Origin: Spirosoma utsteinense
GTDB lineage: Bacteria > Bacteroidota > Bacteroidia > Cytophagales > Spirosomataceae
Length of the DNA: 64,000 nt
Direction: 5' to 3'
Assembly: GCF_014282275.1 (NCBI RefSeq)
Contig: NZ_VFIA01000033.1
Location: 1 to 64,000 of the forward strand
Shown: piece by piece, positions 1-8,928 of the stretch
Layout: each line of letters starts with the position of its first letter
How positions within the stretch are numbered: position 1 is the first letter of the stretch
Program-made: the position numbers and the translations under genes
The notes under the pieces: model-generated
The model's database searches: none
What the model saw: the letters and a program-made list of their open reading frames with translations, nothing else
What the model was told of the DNA's origin: nothing

Positions 1-89
1 TCCGAGACGTAGACAAAACCATAGAAAGTTCGGAGGCTATGCTACGAATTGGCTTTATTTCAATCCTGCTCAATAGGCTGGCCAAATAA
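1..89 (+). CDS. 3' end of an unidentified gene cut by the window edge
   Basis: Frame 3 is open from the first base to a TAA at 87-89. It reads as an amphipathic tail containing ESSEAMLRIGFISILLNRLAK-like sequence. A strong hairpin begins 25 nt after the stop, which fits a plus-strand gene ending here. Frame 2 is also open, to a stop at 74-76, so the frame choice is not certain. The family cannot be named from so few residues. Confidence 0.35.
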   Translation, partial: RDVDKTIESSEAMLRIGFISILLNRLAK

Positions 90-114
90 TAGTCCCAAAC
101 ATACTCTTATTGCT

Positions 115-156
115 GTAAACGATGAAGCCGGATATACGTCCGGTTTTGTCGTTTAC
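115..156 (+). terminator. intrinsic terminator-like hairpin
   Basis: An 8-bp outer stem (GTAAACGA with TCGTTTAC) encloses an inner stem AAGCCGGA/TCCGGTTT around a 6-nt loop. There is no long T tract. It lies just downstream of the partial gene and upstream of the nuclease gene. Confidence 0.55.
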
Positions 157-315
157 AAGGGTCACTTTGATGCAGCCACATCTACAAAGCTCGTAGAGGG
201 TATGGACCAAAGGCGTCTGTTAACAATCATTTAATAGACCAAAGACTGTTATACTTAGTCTATTGATTGCACCTATATCTTACAGACTTTACCTTCGGGC
301 AACCCAAAATCCCCT

Positions 316-1248
316 ATGCATCGTTTTCCTCGTACGTTTCTTCTTTCATGCCTGCTCCTGGCAACGGTGGGTCTGGTCCGGGTGTATGGCTGGAACAAAG
401 CTACCCACATGGTTACGGGTGCCATTGCCTACCGCGACCTGCAGGCTTCTTCCCCTCAAACGCTGAGCCGGATCGTGGCCATTCTAAAAAAGCATCCCGA
501 CTATCAGCAACGCTGGTCGGCCAAACTAGCCGACCCTACCTTATCGGAGGATGAGAAGAACCAGTATCTGTTCATGCTGGCCGCCCGCTGGCCGGACGAT
601 ATACGCGGGCAGGCCCAATACGATCACCAGAGCTGGCATTATATCAACTACGTCTACGCCCCTGAACAGAACATAGCCCGCACCGACACAACCCTGGCCA
701 CGGGTGAGACTATCCTGCAGGCCTTTGGCATGAATCAGCAGATTTTGCGCAGCAATGCCCCCGACAGCGCCAAGGCAATTGCCGTCTGCTGGCTCTTTCA
801 CCTGACGGGCGACGTTCATATGCCCCTGCACACGACCGCACTTATCGACCAGCAGTTTCCACAAGGAGACAGGGGCGGAAACCTGTTCAAGATCAAGGTT
901 ATGATGAGCAATCAAACGATAAACCTGCATTCATTCTGGGATGGTATGCTGTTGGGAGCCGATGATTTTCGCTCTGTCAGCAACCTCGCGGTTCAGTTAC
1001 GACAGGTAATCAGCCGCATGCAGCTTGTTCAGCTGGGCAGGGCCGATATCAATACCTGGTCAAAAGAAAGTTTTCAGCTGGCACAGGACAATGCTTACCG
1101 CAGCAATACCCTACCCGCCGGGACCGATCAGGACGGTGCCATTTTACCGGCCGATTATGTGGATACGGTAAAACCGATTGCACAACGACAGGTTGCCCTG
1201 GCTGGTTACCGGCTGGCCGATGAGCTGAAGGCCGACCTGTCGGACTGA
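316..1248 (+). CDS. S1/P1-type zinc-dependent nuclease, secreted
   Basis: 310 aa. Residues 1-25 form a signal peptide, and predicted cleavage leaves a tryptophan at the mature N-terminus (G|WNKATH). In S1/P1 nucleases and related phospholipase C enzymes the N-terminal Trp helps bind the trinuclear zinc cluster. Further family motifs are HLTGDVHMPLH, the following GDRGGN and LHSFWDGML, which supply the other His/Asp zinc ligands. The expected role is extracytoplasmic cleavage of single-stranded DNA/RNA and removal of 3' phosphates. It stands alone, with a terminator-like hairpin upstream. The ATG at 316 gives a clean signal peptide. Confidence 0.93.
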   Translation: MHRFPRTFLLSCLLLATVGLVRVYGWNKATHMVTGAIAYRDLQASSPQTLSRIVAILKKHPDYQQRWSAKLADPTLSEDEKNQYLFMLAARWPDDIRGQAQYDHQSWHYINYVYAPEQNIARTDTTLATGETILQAFGMNQQILRSNAPDSAKAIAVCWLFHLTGDVHMPLHTTALIDQQFPQGDRGGNLFKIKVMMSNQTINLHSFWDGMLLGADDFRSVSNLAVQLRQVISRMQLVQLGRADINTWSKESFQLAQDNAYRSNTLPAGTDQDGAILPADYVDTVKPIAQRQVALAGYRLADELKADLSD

Positions 1249-1401
1249 ATGTTGTATTAACCTGACAGGCAATCTCATGACGGAAAAAGCCAGTTAGTAA
1301 AGCACCCTATCCAGGCATTCTGGTATCGCTTTCCTCACAACAATGACCGGACTTATCGGTTAATAGTAGACACATTTAGTAACCATTTTCTTAGATGTAG
1401 C

Positions 1402-1656
1402 ATGAATTCTGACCTTAACGAAGAACTGGCAGCAAAGCAATTAGCCGAAGAATACAATAACGCGCTTAACCAGAAAATAGAGGAACGCTTTCGGGCAGCC
1501 TTATTCCTGGTCGACCCTTCCCTCGACATGGATACTGTAACCGTCGTTAGCAATGTAGGCAGTGACGACGATCAACTAACTGTCGACGGGGTCGATGACG
1601 AAACGATCGACAAGGCAATGGCTATATTCGAGCAGGACAATCAGGAGGATAGCTGA
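1402..1656 (+). CDS. small acidic hypothetical protein
   Basis: 84 aa, not recognised. The first half is predicted helical and charged (NEELAAKQLAEEYNNALNQKIEERF). The second half is strongly acidic (SDDDQL, VDDETIDKAM, DNQEDS). It has no signal peptide, membrane segment or cysteines, so it is probably a soluble cytoplasmic protein. It is a single-gene unit followed about 120 nt later by a 17-bp terminator. The reverse-strand ORF over it is a shadow. Confidence 0.6.
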   Translation: MNSDLNEELAAKQLAEEYNNALNQKIEERFRAALFLVDPSLDMDTVTVVSNVGSDDDQLTVDGVDDETIDKAMAIFEQDNQEDS

Positions 1657-1776
1657 TTCTACCGGTAAAAATTATCACTATGTGAAGAACTAATTGGTAA
1701 TTTTAACTGGTAGCAGGTAAGAACTGGCACAGTTATAGAGGGCCATTTTCAGCCTGCATTATTGCTAATTAGTAGC

Positions 1777-1819
1777 AAAACGCGCCGATCTATCACGAAT
1801 AGATCGGCGCGTTTTTATT
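1777..1819 (+). terminator. strong intrinsic terminator
   Basis: A perfect 17-bp stem (1777-1793 with 1799-1815), 5-nt loop CACGA, then TTTTTATT. It most likely ends transcription of the 84-aa gene upstream. Confidence 0.85.
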
Positions 1820-1947
1820 GAACGTTACCCCTGAAACAGCGAGTAGCCCTATAGATGGCTGTCGTTTCGTATTAAAATACTTAATCTATCTACATAATTA
1901 AATTTATAGGCAAGGTTTTTGCTTAATATTTAAAAAAAACTTACACT

Positions 1948-2061
1948 ATGGACCAACACTACTTATTGTGGAAATTTTATCAGTCAGCTTACCCGTTCAT
2001 TGCCTGTTCGATATATGGCCGGGGTAACTACCAGAAACACGCCTTCATGTGTCTGAATTAA
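1948..2061 (+). CDS. possible 37-aa peptide
   Basis: An ATG at 1948 opens a 37-codon frame (MDQHYLLWKFYQSAYPF..., ending in HAFMCLN) after an AT-rich leader with an A8 run. It is rich in aromatic residues and has two cysteines. A terminator-like hairpin follows about 75 nt later, so a short transcript is plausible. No homologue is recognised. It may be chance. Confidence 0.25.
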   Translation: MDQHYLLWKFYQSAYPFIACSIYGRGNYQKHAFMCLN

Positions 2062-2134
2062 CCCCTTACTACTTCCTCCACGCTAAGCCGTTGTAAGCTA
2101 TAACCTGAACAGGTGCTTGTCTTACAAGTAACAA

Positions 2135-2163
2135 AAAAGCCTAGACACATAGCGTCCAGGCTT
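2135..2163 (+). terminator. terminator-like hairpin
   Basis: AAGCCTAGAC pairs with GTCCAGGCTT (one mismatch) around a short loop, preceded by A6. It could act on the minus strand, where a T run follows the stem, or on the plus strand for the small ORF upstream. Confidence 0.5.
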
Positions 2164-2503
2164 TCCACTTCTATCCACACCATTGCGGATTAGCTCCGCA
2201 TTGATACTCAAAATTACACACTAATATGCATTGACCGGGCAATTTCCTCTCGTTCGGCCCAAAAACTTAGTTTAGCCACTGGTCAACGTTGCTTTTTTGT
2301 ATACTTAAAGACACCTAAAGGCGGCTAACTGTATTGATTTTCAAGCAAAATGGACTGCCTTTCTGGTAATTATTACTCTTTTTCTAAATATTATAAAGTA
2401 CAATACACGATCCTACATATCAACATATAGCACTAGTGAATTTACTGTTTATTAAATTTTGAATAAAATAACATAAAGCACTAGCTTTCAGCTACTCAAA
2501 GAA

Positions 2504-2511
2504 TATATTTG
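2504..2511 (+). promoter_or_regulatory. Bacteroidota -7 promoter box
   Basis: TATATTTG matches the TAnnTTTG -7 element of Bacteroidota sigma-ABfr promoters, 31 nt before the ATG at 2543. The -33 TTG is not clear at the usual distance. Confidence 0.45.
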
Positions 2512-2542
2512 CGCTGGTACTTCCTCAAAATAATATAAAAAA

Positions 2543-2767
2543 ATGAAATGGTTACTTTTTGCCAGTGCACTCGCATTTGGCTCCTCGCTCTTTGTATTAT
2601 TGTATTACCGGCTCAGCTTTCGTGATCGGTGCCCGGTTTGTAAACAAAGGGACTCGTTCGAGCGTGTACCAAGGCCTACAGCCGTACGGGCCGTACTCTT
2701 CTACCTGCCCATTCAGTACTACGTGTGTTACTCCTGCATTAGTCATTTCATACGCATCAAATCATAA
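2543..2767 (+). CDS. small membrane protein with a Cys4 zinc-ribbon-like pair
   Basis: 74 aa. Residues 1-22 form one hydrophobic segment. This is followed by two CxxC knuckles, CPVC and CYSC, about 30 residues apart, a spacing compatible with a single zinc-binding ribbon. A second hydrophobic stretch (AVLFYLPIQYYV) lies between them. The family is not recognised. A promoter-like TATATTTG lies just upstream and the gene is monocistronic. The overlapping frame at 2559-2780 is a shadow. Confidence 0.6.
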   Translation: MKWLLFASALAFGSSLFVLLYYRLSFRDRCPVCKQRDSFERVPRPTAVRAVLFYLPIQYYVCYSCISHFIRIKS

Positions 2768-2854
2768 ATCATCCGATTGATGGCAAAAAAGGATAGTGCT
2801 TACTTTCCCGGACTGATATATACTCGCTAGAAAGCGTCTTCAAGATAAGCCGGG

Positions 2855-3181
2855 TTACATGGGACGATAGCGTAAACAGGCCTCTAATTCGGCTTGTTGA
2901 CGCTCCCAAATCAATTCGCGTCGTACTCGGTACTTATTCAGCACGGTATGTACTTGTTGATCCTTGCTGAACAGTAACGCTGACTTCTTCATGGACCAAA
3001 CCCGGTCCAGTTGAACCAGCAGGTTTTGATGGTCAACTTCCAGTTCTTCTACCGCCTGCTTTTCCAGACCATAGTGAGTTTTCCATTCCTGAACGTGGCT
3101 CTGTAAAAGTTGGAGCCTTTTCGATTCTGGGTCGGTTTCCTGTGTGCTGACTGCCACATCAACGGTCTCAATACGCTTCAT
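2855..3181 (-). CDS. hypothetical coiled-coil protein
   Basis: 108 aa, not recognised. It is almost wholly helical and charged, with heptad-like leucine spacing from about residue 20 to 100 (LQLLQSHVQEW, AVEELEVDHQNLLVQLDRVW, LIWERQQAELEACL). There is no signal peptide or membrane segment. It uses an ATG start at 3181. An 8-bp hairpin at 3209-3229 lies just upstream. A competing plus-strand frame (3110-3382) is less protein-like. Confidence 0.5.
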   Translation of the reverse strand: MKRIETVDVAVSTQETDPESKRLQLLQSHVQEWKTHYGLEKQAVEELEVDHQNLLVQLDRVWSMKKSALLFSKDQQVHTVLNKYRVRRELIWERQQAELEACLRYRPM

Positions 3182-3499
3182 TTACACTACTATGGGTTGT
3201 TAGTCGGCTGTGGTTGTCCAGCAACCACATGGACCGGAAAGGTCATTAAGACCCAACTGGATAACTCTTCAGACGCACATACTGGGTCAGGTCACAAAGG
3301 AGTAGCCCGGCCGAAGGTTCATCTTTCCGTCGTAAAGGGCCTACAGATGGGCGGGGGTTTGTCACCAGGCCACAATTTTTGATAAGATAGTTACCCTAAA
3401 AAACCACCAGATAGGAATATTGCCTACTAACCTTTACACCAGTGTTACTACTTATCTGTTAGTCCTGGCGTACCACAAACAGTAGTCCTTATTATATTT
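3182..3499. other. divergent intergenic region
   Basis: The region lies between the minus-strand coiled-coil gene and the plus-strand membrane gene. It contains a perfect 8-bp hairpin at 3209-3229 (TGTGGTTG/CAACCACA, 5-nt loop) next to the minus-strand start. No other feature is supportable. Confidence 0.45.
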
Positions 3500-3712
3500 A
3501 TGATCATTACATATACCTCGTTCCAGTTTATTCTGCTGGCCATGATCACCCAGTTATTTATGACCATTGTGTTCGCCAGAGAAGCCTTGACCACAGCCTT
3601 AGGCACCTACTGCCGGGTCAAGTGTGGAGTAGCAGGCCTGGTATATTTTATTTTTGCCTTTATACTGACCTGGATTCTGTTTAACTCATCGATAGACCGT
3701 GACCCGGCATGA
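3500..3712 (+). CDS. small two-helix membrane protein
   Basis: 70 aa with two hydrophobic segments (about residues 8-25 and 44-62) separated by a short polar loop with two cysteines (YCRVKC). It is an inner-membrane protein with no recognised family. The TGA stop is 7 nt before an 11-bp hairpin. The upstream sequence reads TTATATTTATG, so a -7-like element abuts the start codon and the true transcription start is unclear. Confidence 0.55.
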   Translation: MIITYTSFQFILLAMITQLFMTIVFAREALTTALGTYCRVKCGVAGLVYFIFAFILTWILFNSSIDRDPA

Positions 3713-3719
3713 ACACAAA

Positions 3720-3748
3720 ATGCGCCGTCTGGTCAGACGGCGCATCAC
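3720..3748 (-). terminator. terminator hairpin between convergent genes
   Basis: A perfect 11-bp stem (ATGCGCCGTCT with AGACGGCGCAT) and a 4-nt loop. The T-rich side lies on the minus strand, so it may end the histidine-kinase transcript, and it may also serve the 70-aa gene. Confidence 0.6.
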
Positions 3749-3974
3749 TCGTTCAGTACAGGAATAGACAGTATAAGGCAGGCCCGGGGCCATATATGCT
3801 TAAACTATCATTACTCTTGAATGTTCGCGGGCTCCGGTCGGCGTCGTACGCTTTGCCGATCCGTTCGCTACCACAAAAGCCGTATTTCAACCGGTAATTT
3901 ATTGATAACACAGTAACTATCAACGGCCAGTCAACACCAGCGCAAGGCCGTTGTTGTGCGTCGAAAATCGGTTT

Positions 3975-6494
3975 TCACATCGGCAGATATACGCTGAAAG
4001 TTGACCCCTCCCCTGGCTGACTGGTAGCGGTAATGGCGCCACCATGATTGGTAGTCACTTTCTCACAAATAGCCAGCCCTATACCTGTTCCGGCAAACTC
4101 ACTCTTGCCGTGCAGCCGTTGAAACACCTGGAAAATGCGATCCAGGTATTTCTCGTCGAACCCAACTCCGTCGTCGGCTACGTCGATTCGATGATACCAA
4201 TCGGCCGACCGGGAAGGTTTTACCGAAGAAGGCAGCTCGCGCTCCAGCACAGACTGCGCGCTGATTTTGACGTGGGCGGCAACCGGTACGCCCTCCGCAT
4301 CGGTCCGGCGAAACTTCAGGGCATTGCTTAGCATATTTGTGAAAAGCTGACTCAACTGAGCCGGATTACCTACCACTGTTGGTAAATCACCCACGGTCAC
4401 CGATGCGCCTGTTTCAGCAATGATGAGGTCCAGATCTGAAAGGACCTGTTGAACCACCTGAGCCAATGATACCAACTCGCGGGTTTCCTGCCCGGTGGCA
4501 ATGCGCGAGAAAGTAAGTAAGTCTTTGATCAGGGTAGACATACGCCCTGCCGATGCCTGCATGCGTGTCAGATAGTCTACTCCCTCTCCCAACTGATCGG
4601 CATAACCACTTCGGAGCAGGTCACCGAACGACTGTATTTTGCGGAGCGGTTCCTGCAAGTCATGCGAGGCTATATAAGCGAATCGCTGGAGGTTTTCGTT
4701 AGACCGGATCAACTGATTGGTCGACTCGGTCAGTTCTTCGTTGATCGACATATACTCTTCATTGATCGACGCATATTCCTCATTACTACTCGCCAGTTCT
4801 TCGTTGGTAGCCGCCAGTTCTTCGTTGACCGCAGCTAGCTCTTCGGTGCGCTCCATCACCTGCTGTTCCAGGGTTAGCTGAAGCCGCCGTTGTTGGGTAA
4901 CATCCTGCGCCACTCCACTCAACAGCACCGGTTCGCCCGTTGTAGAGTCGTAGGATACCTGGGCCTGCACATGAATAATTCGTTGCTGGCCCGTGAGCTG
5001 GTTGATTATGGGATGCTCGTTCGTGTACAGCCCCGGTGAGCCAGGCTGGATTACGGCGGCTATCGCATCAGCAACGGATGAGCGGTATTCTTCAGGCAGC
5101 AGAGTGTATACATTCCCCAACTTTTTTGTGGGTTGGGACAACCCCAGCCAGTGCATGAGCCGCTCGGAATACGTTAAGCTACTGGTTCGGATATCCAGGC
5201 TCCAGGTAGCCAGCTGAGCCAGTTCAACGGCCGTCCGCAGCGACACTTCCGCTTCGGCCTGTTTTTGTCGGGCTACCACTAGATCCGTCACTTCGGCTCC
5301 CGTGTTTGTGACGCCGTAAATTTGGCCGTCATTATCGTAAAGGGGCGTAAAGCTGTATTTGAAATAAAAGGATTGCAACCTTCCATCCACAACAATGTCC
5401 ACCCGCTGATTCTGGGCATGGAAAGCAATCCCGGTCGTATAGACACCATTCAACTGCTCGTAAATACCCTGGGTAGCCAATTCGGGTAGCACCGCAGCAT
5501 AGGGCTTACCAATAACGTTTTTGTCCCTACCCCACGCATCCAGAATGGATTGATTGGCAAACTGTATCCGCATCTGAGGACCTGTATAAACGGCAATTGG
5601 ATACGGAGCACTCTCTATCACACTCCGTAGTTTGCTTTCGCTGGCTATGATCTGCTGCTGCGCCAGCATTTGCTCCGTTACATCCTGGCAGATCACCATC
5701 ACGCCGGAAATAGTCCCGTCCAGTTCGCGGTAGGGCTGGTAAACCAGATTGAGAAAGCCCTCTTTCCGCTCCCCCCCATCATGAACAAAATACGGTTGAT
5801 TGTAAAGCGAACGCGGGTTGCCCGTTACCCTGACTTCATCGATTATTGGACGAAAGACCGACTCTGTTTCCGGTATAATACTAAACAGGGGTTTATTCAG
5901 CAACGCTTCCCGGCTTCGATTGATCAATTGGGCATAGGCCTGGTTGACTATATGCACCCGCATGTCTTCTCCGCCCAAGACAATAATGCCAACCGATATG
6001 TCCCGTATCAGGTTCTGAAAGCGTTGTTTGGAATGACGCAATTGCTGATTACGGGTTACCTGACCGCGGCTCTCAGCACCGGTAACGAATACCCCGACTG
6101 GCTGCCCCAATTCATCGATGACCGAGTTATAGGTGTAGGTACGGCAGGCCATATCCGGTTGACCATTTCCATGGCTGGGACTTAGCTGATCGTCGCTCCA
6201 GGAGGTCTCCTCCCCGGCCAGCGCCTGATCAATCAGCGGTTCGATAGTCGGCCATATCGCGGGCCACACCTCTGCCCCAGGCCTGCCCAGGGCCATAAGC
6301 GGCTCACCTTCCCGTTCCAGAATGGGGCGGTAAGCATCATTATAAAAGCATAGATGTTCCGGTCCCCAAAACAGAAACATGGGAAATCTGGCTTTCAGGA
6401 TGATGGGTAAGGTTGTGCGCAAACTCAGGGGCCATTGATCAGGCACCCCCAACGACGTTTTAGACCAGTCGTAGCTACGGGTACGTCCTCCCAT
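3975..6494 (-). CDS. multi-PAS sensor histidine kinase
   Basis: 839 aa from the ATG at 6494; a longer frame to 6611 would need a TTG. Order: four PAS/PAC-like segments (about residues 20-140, 157-276, 288-406, 421-533), a long signalling coiled coil with seven-residue NEEL/NEEY repeats (about 545-600), a HisKA domain with phosphoacceptor His at about 611 in IASHDLQEPLRK, and a HATPase_c domain with the N, G1 (DDGVGFD) and G2 (GTGIGLAI) boxes. No membrane segment is seen, so it is a cytoplasmic sensor. No response regulator is adjacent; a LytTR protein lies upstream. It resembles the kinase at the right edge of the window in its HisKA and ATPase parts. The ligand is unknown. Confidence 0.93.
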   Translation of the reverse strand: MGGRTRSYDWSKTSLGVPDQWPLSLRTTLPIILKARFPMFLFWGPEHLCFYNDAYRPILEREGEPLMALGRPGAEVWPAIWPTIEPLIDQALAGEETSWSDDQLSPSHGNGQPDMACRTYTYNSVIDELGQPVGVFVTGAESRGQVTRNQQLRHSKQRFQNLIRDISVGIIVLGGEDMRVHIVNQAYAQLINRSREALLNKPLFSIIPETESVFRPIIDEVRVTGNPRSLYNQPYFVHDGGERKEGFLNLVYQPYRELDGTISGVMVICQDVTEQMLAQQQIIASESKLRSVIESAPYPIAVYTGPQMRIQFANQSILDAWGRDKNVIGKPYAAVLPELATQGIYEQLNGVYTTGIAFHAQNQRVDIVVDGRLQSFYFKYSFTPLYDNDGQIYGVTNTGAEVTDLVVARQKQAEAEVSLRTAVELAQLATWSLDIRTSSLTYSERLMHWLGLSQPTKKLGNVYTLLPEEYRSSVADAIAAVIQPGSPGLYTNEHPIINQLTGQQRIIHVQAQVSYDSTTGEPVLLSGVAQDVTQQRRLQLTLEQQVMERTEELAAVNEELAATNEELASSNEEYASINEEYMSINEELTESTNQLIRSNENLQRFAYIASHDLQEPLRKIQSFGDLLRSGYADQLGEGVDYLTRMQASAGRMSTLIKDLLTFSRIATGQETRELVSLAQVVQQVLSDLDLIIAETGASVTVGDLPTVVGNPAQLSQLFTNMLSNALKFRRTDAEGVPVAAHVKISAQSVLERELPSSVKPSRSADWYHRIDVADDGVGFDEKYLDRIFQVFQRLHGKSEFAGTGIGLAICEKVTTNHGGAITATSQPGEGSTFSVYLPM
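4722..4844 (-). repeat. 21-bp tandem repeats encoding a heptad coiled coil
   Basis: Inside the kinase gene, units encoding NEEL(A/Y)xx recur about six times in a row and form the S-helix-like linker between the last PAS domain and HisKA. Confidence 0.7.
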
Positions 6495-6885
6495 TTCGCC
6501 ACCACCCTGTAAAAAAGGGTATTTCTTTTCCGTTGAGTATGTAGTCAAGGCAATCCATATTGGCCTGCGATCTGGCCAAAAACCAGCTCTGAACAGGAAT
6601 TGAGCATCCAATAACGGGCAAAAAAATCAATTCTTCAATTAGAACTAGCCTATGAAACAGCCAGGAACCTACAAATACGTATGCAGCTGATCCTGTTGGC
6701 AACAACCACCCTTCAGCGACGGGGCCAATGTGCGTAACGATAGTCGGGAAGAGCAGCGTGAAGCGCCAGCTATAGACGAGGGCCTGCCCGATACGACTGC
6801 CCTTTCTCATTCGGTATGTTTTCGGGCAAAAGAAGTAAAGAGAGAAATAAGGGCGGCAGAAAACTGGGTTTCGGAGGACCGTTAG

Positions 6886-7254
6886 TTACTCATTCCGGAC
6901 AACATGCGGAATCAATTTTTCTTTGATCGTTTCAATCCGGCGACGCGGAATCGAAAAGGCACGTCCATCATCCAGAATCACCTGCGCATTTTTGAATGTC
7001 TGCTGCTCAAAGCGAGCAACGTAGGATTGATTGACAAGCGCCCCCCGATGTACCCGAATAAATGAGCTCAGTTGATCTTCGAAGCCTTTCAGTGTCACAC
7101 TGGCCAGGTACATGTCGCCACTGGTAAAATGCACTTTAGAATAGTTACCAACGCCTTCTATCCACAGGATAGACTTAAGCGGCACTGTCTTCTTAAGGCC
7201 GGGTACTTTGAGCTTGATCATACAATCGTCTACCCCGTTGAGTAGCAGGGTCAT
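6886..7254 (-). CDS. LytTR-domain DNA-binding protein
   Basis: 122 aa. The LytTR domain spans about residues 15-115, with the typical core (ILWIEGVGNYSKVHF, FIRVHRGALVNQSYV, SIPRRRIETIKEKL). It has no receiver domain, so it is a stand-alone binding module and not a classic LytR/AlgR response regulator. It lies about 390 bp upstream of the multi-PAS kinase on the same strand. Co-regulation is possible, but a phospho-relay to this protein is not, since the Asp-bearing receiver is absent. Confidence 0.88.
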   Translation of the reverse strand: MTLLLNGVDDCMIKLKVPGLKKTVPLKSILWIEGVGNYSKVHFTSGDMYLASVTLKGFEDQLSSFIRVHRGALVNQSYVARFEQQTFKNAQVILDDGRAFSIPRRRIETIKEKLIPHVVRNE

Positions 7255-7579
7255 AATGAATTGGAACAGGCAACTAAATGGCTACAGCACCAAACGAGTT
7301 GAAGATAATAACTACGCTTTTAACCTGTTATTTACTTAATAGACCAAACATAAAACTAAAAAAGCAGAGAAATGTTACTTATCTTTAAATCCAAGCGAAT
7401 GGATGGGGCGTATATTGATAAGCAAACGGACATAATTCTAATTAATATTTTTTAGGTACAATTTAATTGAATTTGCCGAAGACAACGTGTTTTCAGACTG
7501 CTTCATTCAACGGCGACATAATTACGAATCGTTTTTCAGAGGTTAACATATTAAAAGGTTAGTTCAAGAGGAAGGGTAG
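7255..7579. other. AT-rich region upstream of the LytTR gene
   Basis: Low-GC sequence with a minus-strand TATCTTCA, a weak promoter-like box for the LytTR gene. No coding potential is supported. A terminator-like hairpin follows at 7580. Confidence 0.4.
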
Positions 7580-7613
7580 ACAGCATGGTGCAGCTAGCGC
7601 CATGCTGTTTTGT
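7580..7613 (+). terminator. orphan terminator hairpin
   Basis: A 9-bp stem (ACAGCATGG with CCATGCTGT), 11-nt loop, then TTTTGTT. No gene precedes it on the plus strand for several kb, so it implies a short non-coding transcript starting in 7440-7560, or a relict. Confidence 0.6.
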
Positions 7614-7844
7614 TAGTCATCTTTTCGATCAGGAAATGAATCTGCAAACAGCAGGGTAATCTATGGTTCATTAAGTTCGTCAGGCAGCGTACCTAATAAT
7701 GTATCAGCTACGGGTCGAAGTCTTGTAGAACAGGCGAGCTACCAGCCAACAATCAACTTTTAATTACGTTAAACTAATTTAATAAAACTAAAATGTTATT
7801 TTAATTAAATTATTTAAATATAAGGTAACATAATTATCCATTAT

Positions 7845-7926
7845 TATCTTTGCTAATGCCAGTTAAGGCTGATTGATTAAAGGTAGTACGCAAAAGGCTC
7901 TTGGTATCTAAGAGCCTTTTTTGCGT
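7845..7926 (+). ncRNA. candidate small RNA (promoter box plus terminator)
   Basis: TATCTTTG at 7845-7852 fits the -7 consensus and follows a very AT-rich tract. A 15-bp hairpin with a central bulge (7888-7926, ACGCAAAAGGCTCTT paired with AAGAGCC...TTTTTTGCGT) and a T6 run follows. The predicted transcript is about 65 nt with no ORF. This is inferred from the promoter-terminator pairing only. Confidence 0.45.
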
Positions 7927-8243
7927 GGATAGCTGGTCTGGTTCTGCACGGATGCAGCCCCACGCAGTAGTGGCTCATGAGAAAGCCAGAGATATACCTG
8001 ATCTGGTATTGAACACATCAACCCTGGCTGCCCGGCAATAGTCACCCTAGGCCTGGCGAGGTGAGAAGCATTTTTATCTGCTATAAGAGAGGCAAGTAAC
8101 AGGCCCTTCTATGCCTACACAAACGAATTAGCATAAATACATTACCCGGTAGATGTCTGTTGCCATAGCAGTTCCAGGTCAACTCTCAATCCCTGCCGGG
8201 TGGCTGGTGGTTGTGTTTGTAAACGGGTAAGGATAAAACAAAA
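7927..8243. other. non-coding gap
   Basis: No convincing ORF on either strand, no clear promoter, and no repeat beyond short inverted motifs. I see nothing I can name here. Confidence 0.4.
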
Positions 8244-8273
8244 AAAGCACTCACCCTTCCAGGTAAGTGCTTT
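8244..8273 (-). terminator. terminator downstream of tRNA-Arg
   Basis: AAAGCACT pairs with AGTGCTTT with an inner ACC/GGT extension. Read on the minus strand it ends in a T7 run, directly after the tRNA. Confidence 0.8.
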
Positions 8274-8283
8274 ATAATCAATG

Positions 8284-8357
8284 TGACCCCGAAGCGATTC
8301 GAACGCTTGACCGTCTGCTTAGAAGGCAGATGCTCTATCCAACTGAGCTACGGGACC
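8284..8357 (-). tRNA. tRNA-Arg (anticodon TCT)
   Basis: A 74-nt cloverleaf on the minus strand. The acceptor is GGTCCCG/CGGGGTC (with G-U pairs), followed by the D arm TAGCTCAGTTGG, anticodon stem TCTGC/GCAGA with loop CTTCTAA, and T arm GTTCGAATC. CCA appears not to be encoded. It reads AGA codons. Confidence 0.95.
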
Positions 8358-8638
8358 AGAAAAGTAGCAGCGTAAATGGGCGTAAGCGCTTTGTAGAACT
8401 CGATACCCGCAACCCTTGCTACAGCAAACAGTAAGTATCAGGAGAAGACAGGCTTTCCCGACCCTTTACAGGGTACAAAGGTACAATGATGGTAACGATT
8501 ATACAAAGCACAAACCTGAACTGTGAGACTCGTGAACGAACGTCGTTCAGTGTGATAAGTAACAGGACCAACGGCTGGTGATCGAACAATCGATGGGTAG
8601 CGGCTGTTCTCTATCCACTTGATAAACATACCAACGTT

Positions 8639-8884
8639 ATGAGCAAAGGAGCCACCCAACCCACCGTTCGCGAAACCGCCGACGACACCAAAGGATACGA
8701 ACTAGATAATAACCTGCCCGACGAAGCCCAGGGTAAGACCTCCCGCGGCAAACACAAGACCAAGCAGAGCACCGAAGACAAACACGATGCGACGGGTTCT
8801 GTGGAGGACAGTAACAAAGGAGGTCACGGCCATTCGGGCCATAGCAAAAGCGAGAACGGCAGCGAATCGAACGCCGAGCAGTAG
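8639..8884 (+). CDS. small hydrophilic, probably disordered protein
   Basis: 81 aa, almost without hydrophobic residues and rich in Lys, Glu, Asp, Ser, Gly and His (SRGKHKTKQSTEDKHD, KGGHGHSGHSKSENGSE). It probably has no stable fold; such proteins are often stress- or DNA-associated, but this one is not identified. The gene has its own strong terminator 45 nt downstream, which supports it being expressed. Reverse-strand frames over it are serine/arginine-rich shadows. Confidence 0.65.
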   Translation: MSKGATQPTVRETADDTKGYELDNNLPDEAQGKTSRGKHKTKQSTEDKHDATGSVEDSNKGGHGHSGHSKSENGSESNAEQ

Positions 8885-8928
8885 ACAGACTACTGTACAA
8901 TAGCGTCTAGCTATCTACCTACTGAATG

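Larger units (their letters stand above)
2062..2542. other. AT-rich intergenic region
   Basis: Apart from the 2135-2163 hairpin, a small hairpin near 2184 (TTGCGGA/TCCGCA) and the promoter box at 2504, I see no convincing coding or structural feature. Composition is much more AT-rich than the flanking genes. Confidence 0.5.

Noticed and set aside
263..554. 67- and 95-aa frames overlapping the nuclease start
   Set aside because: They overlap the secreted nuclease, whose signal peptide and motifs are clear.
3110..3382. 90-aa plus-strand frame
   Set aside because: It overlaps the coiled-coil gene on the other strand; Gly/His/Cys-rich with no pattern.
4722..4844. possible CRISPR-like or satellite array
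   Set aside because: The 21-bp periodicity is coding (NEEL heptads), without unique spacers.
6475..6810. 111-aa minus-strand frame with a hydrophobic start
   Set aside because: It overlaps the histidine-kinase start out of frame and ends in the kinase coding region; no motif, so it is probably chance.
8611..8900. minus-strand frames of 68 and 87 aa
   Set aside because: Antisense of the hydrophilic 81-aa gene; the Ser/Cys/Arg-rich pattern arises from its codons.
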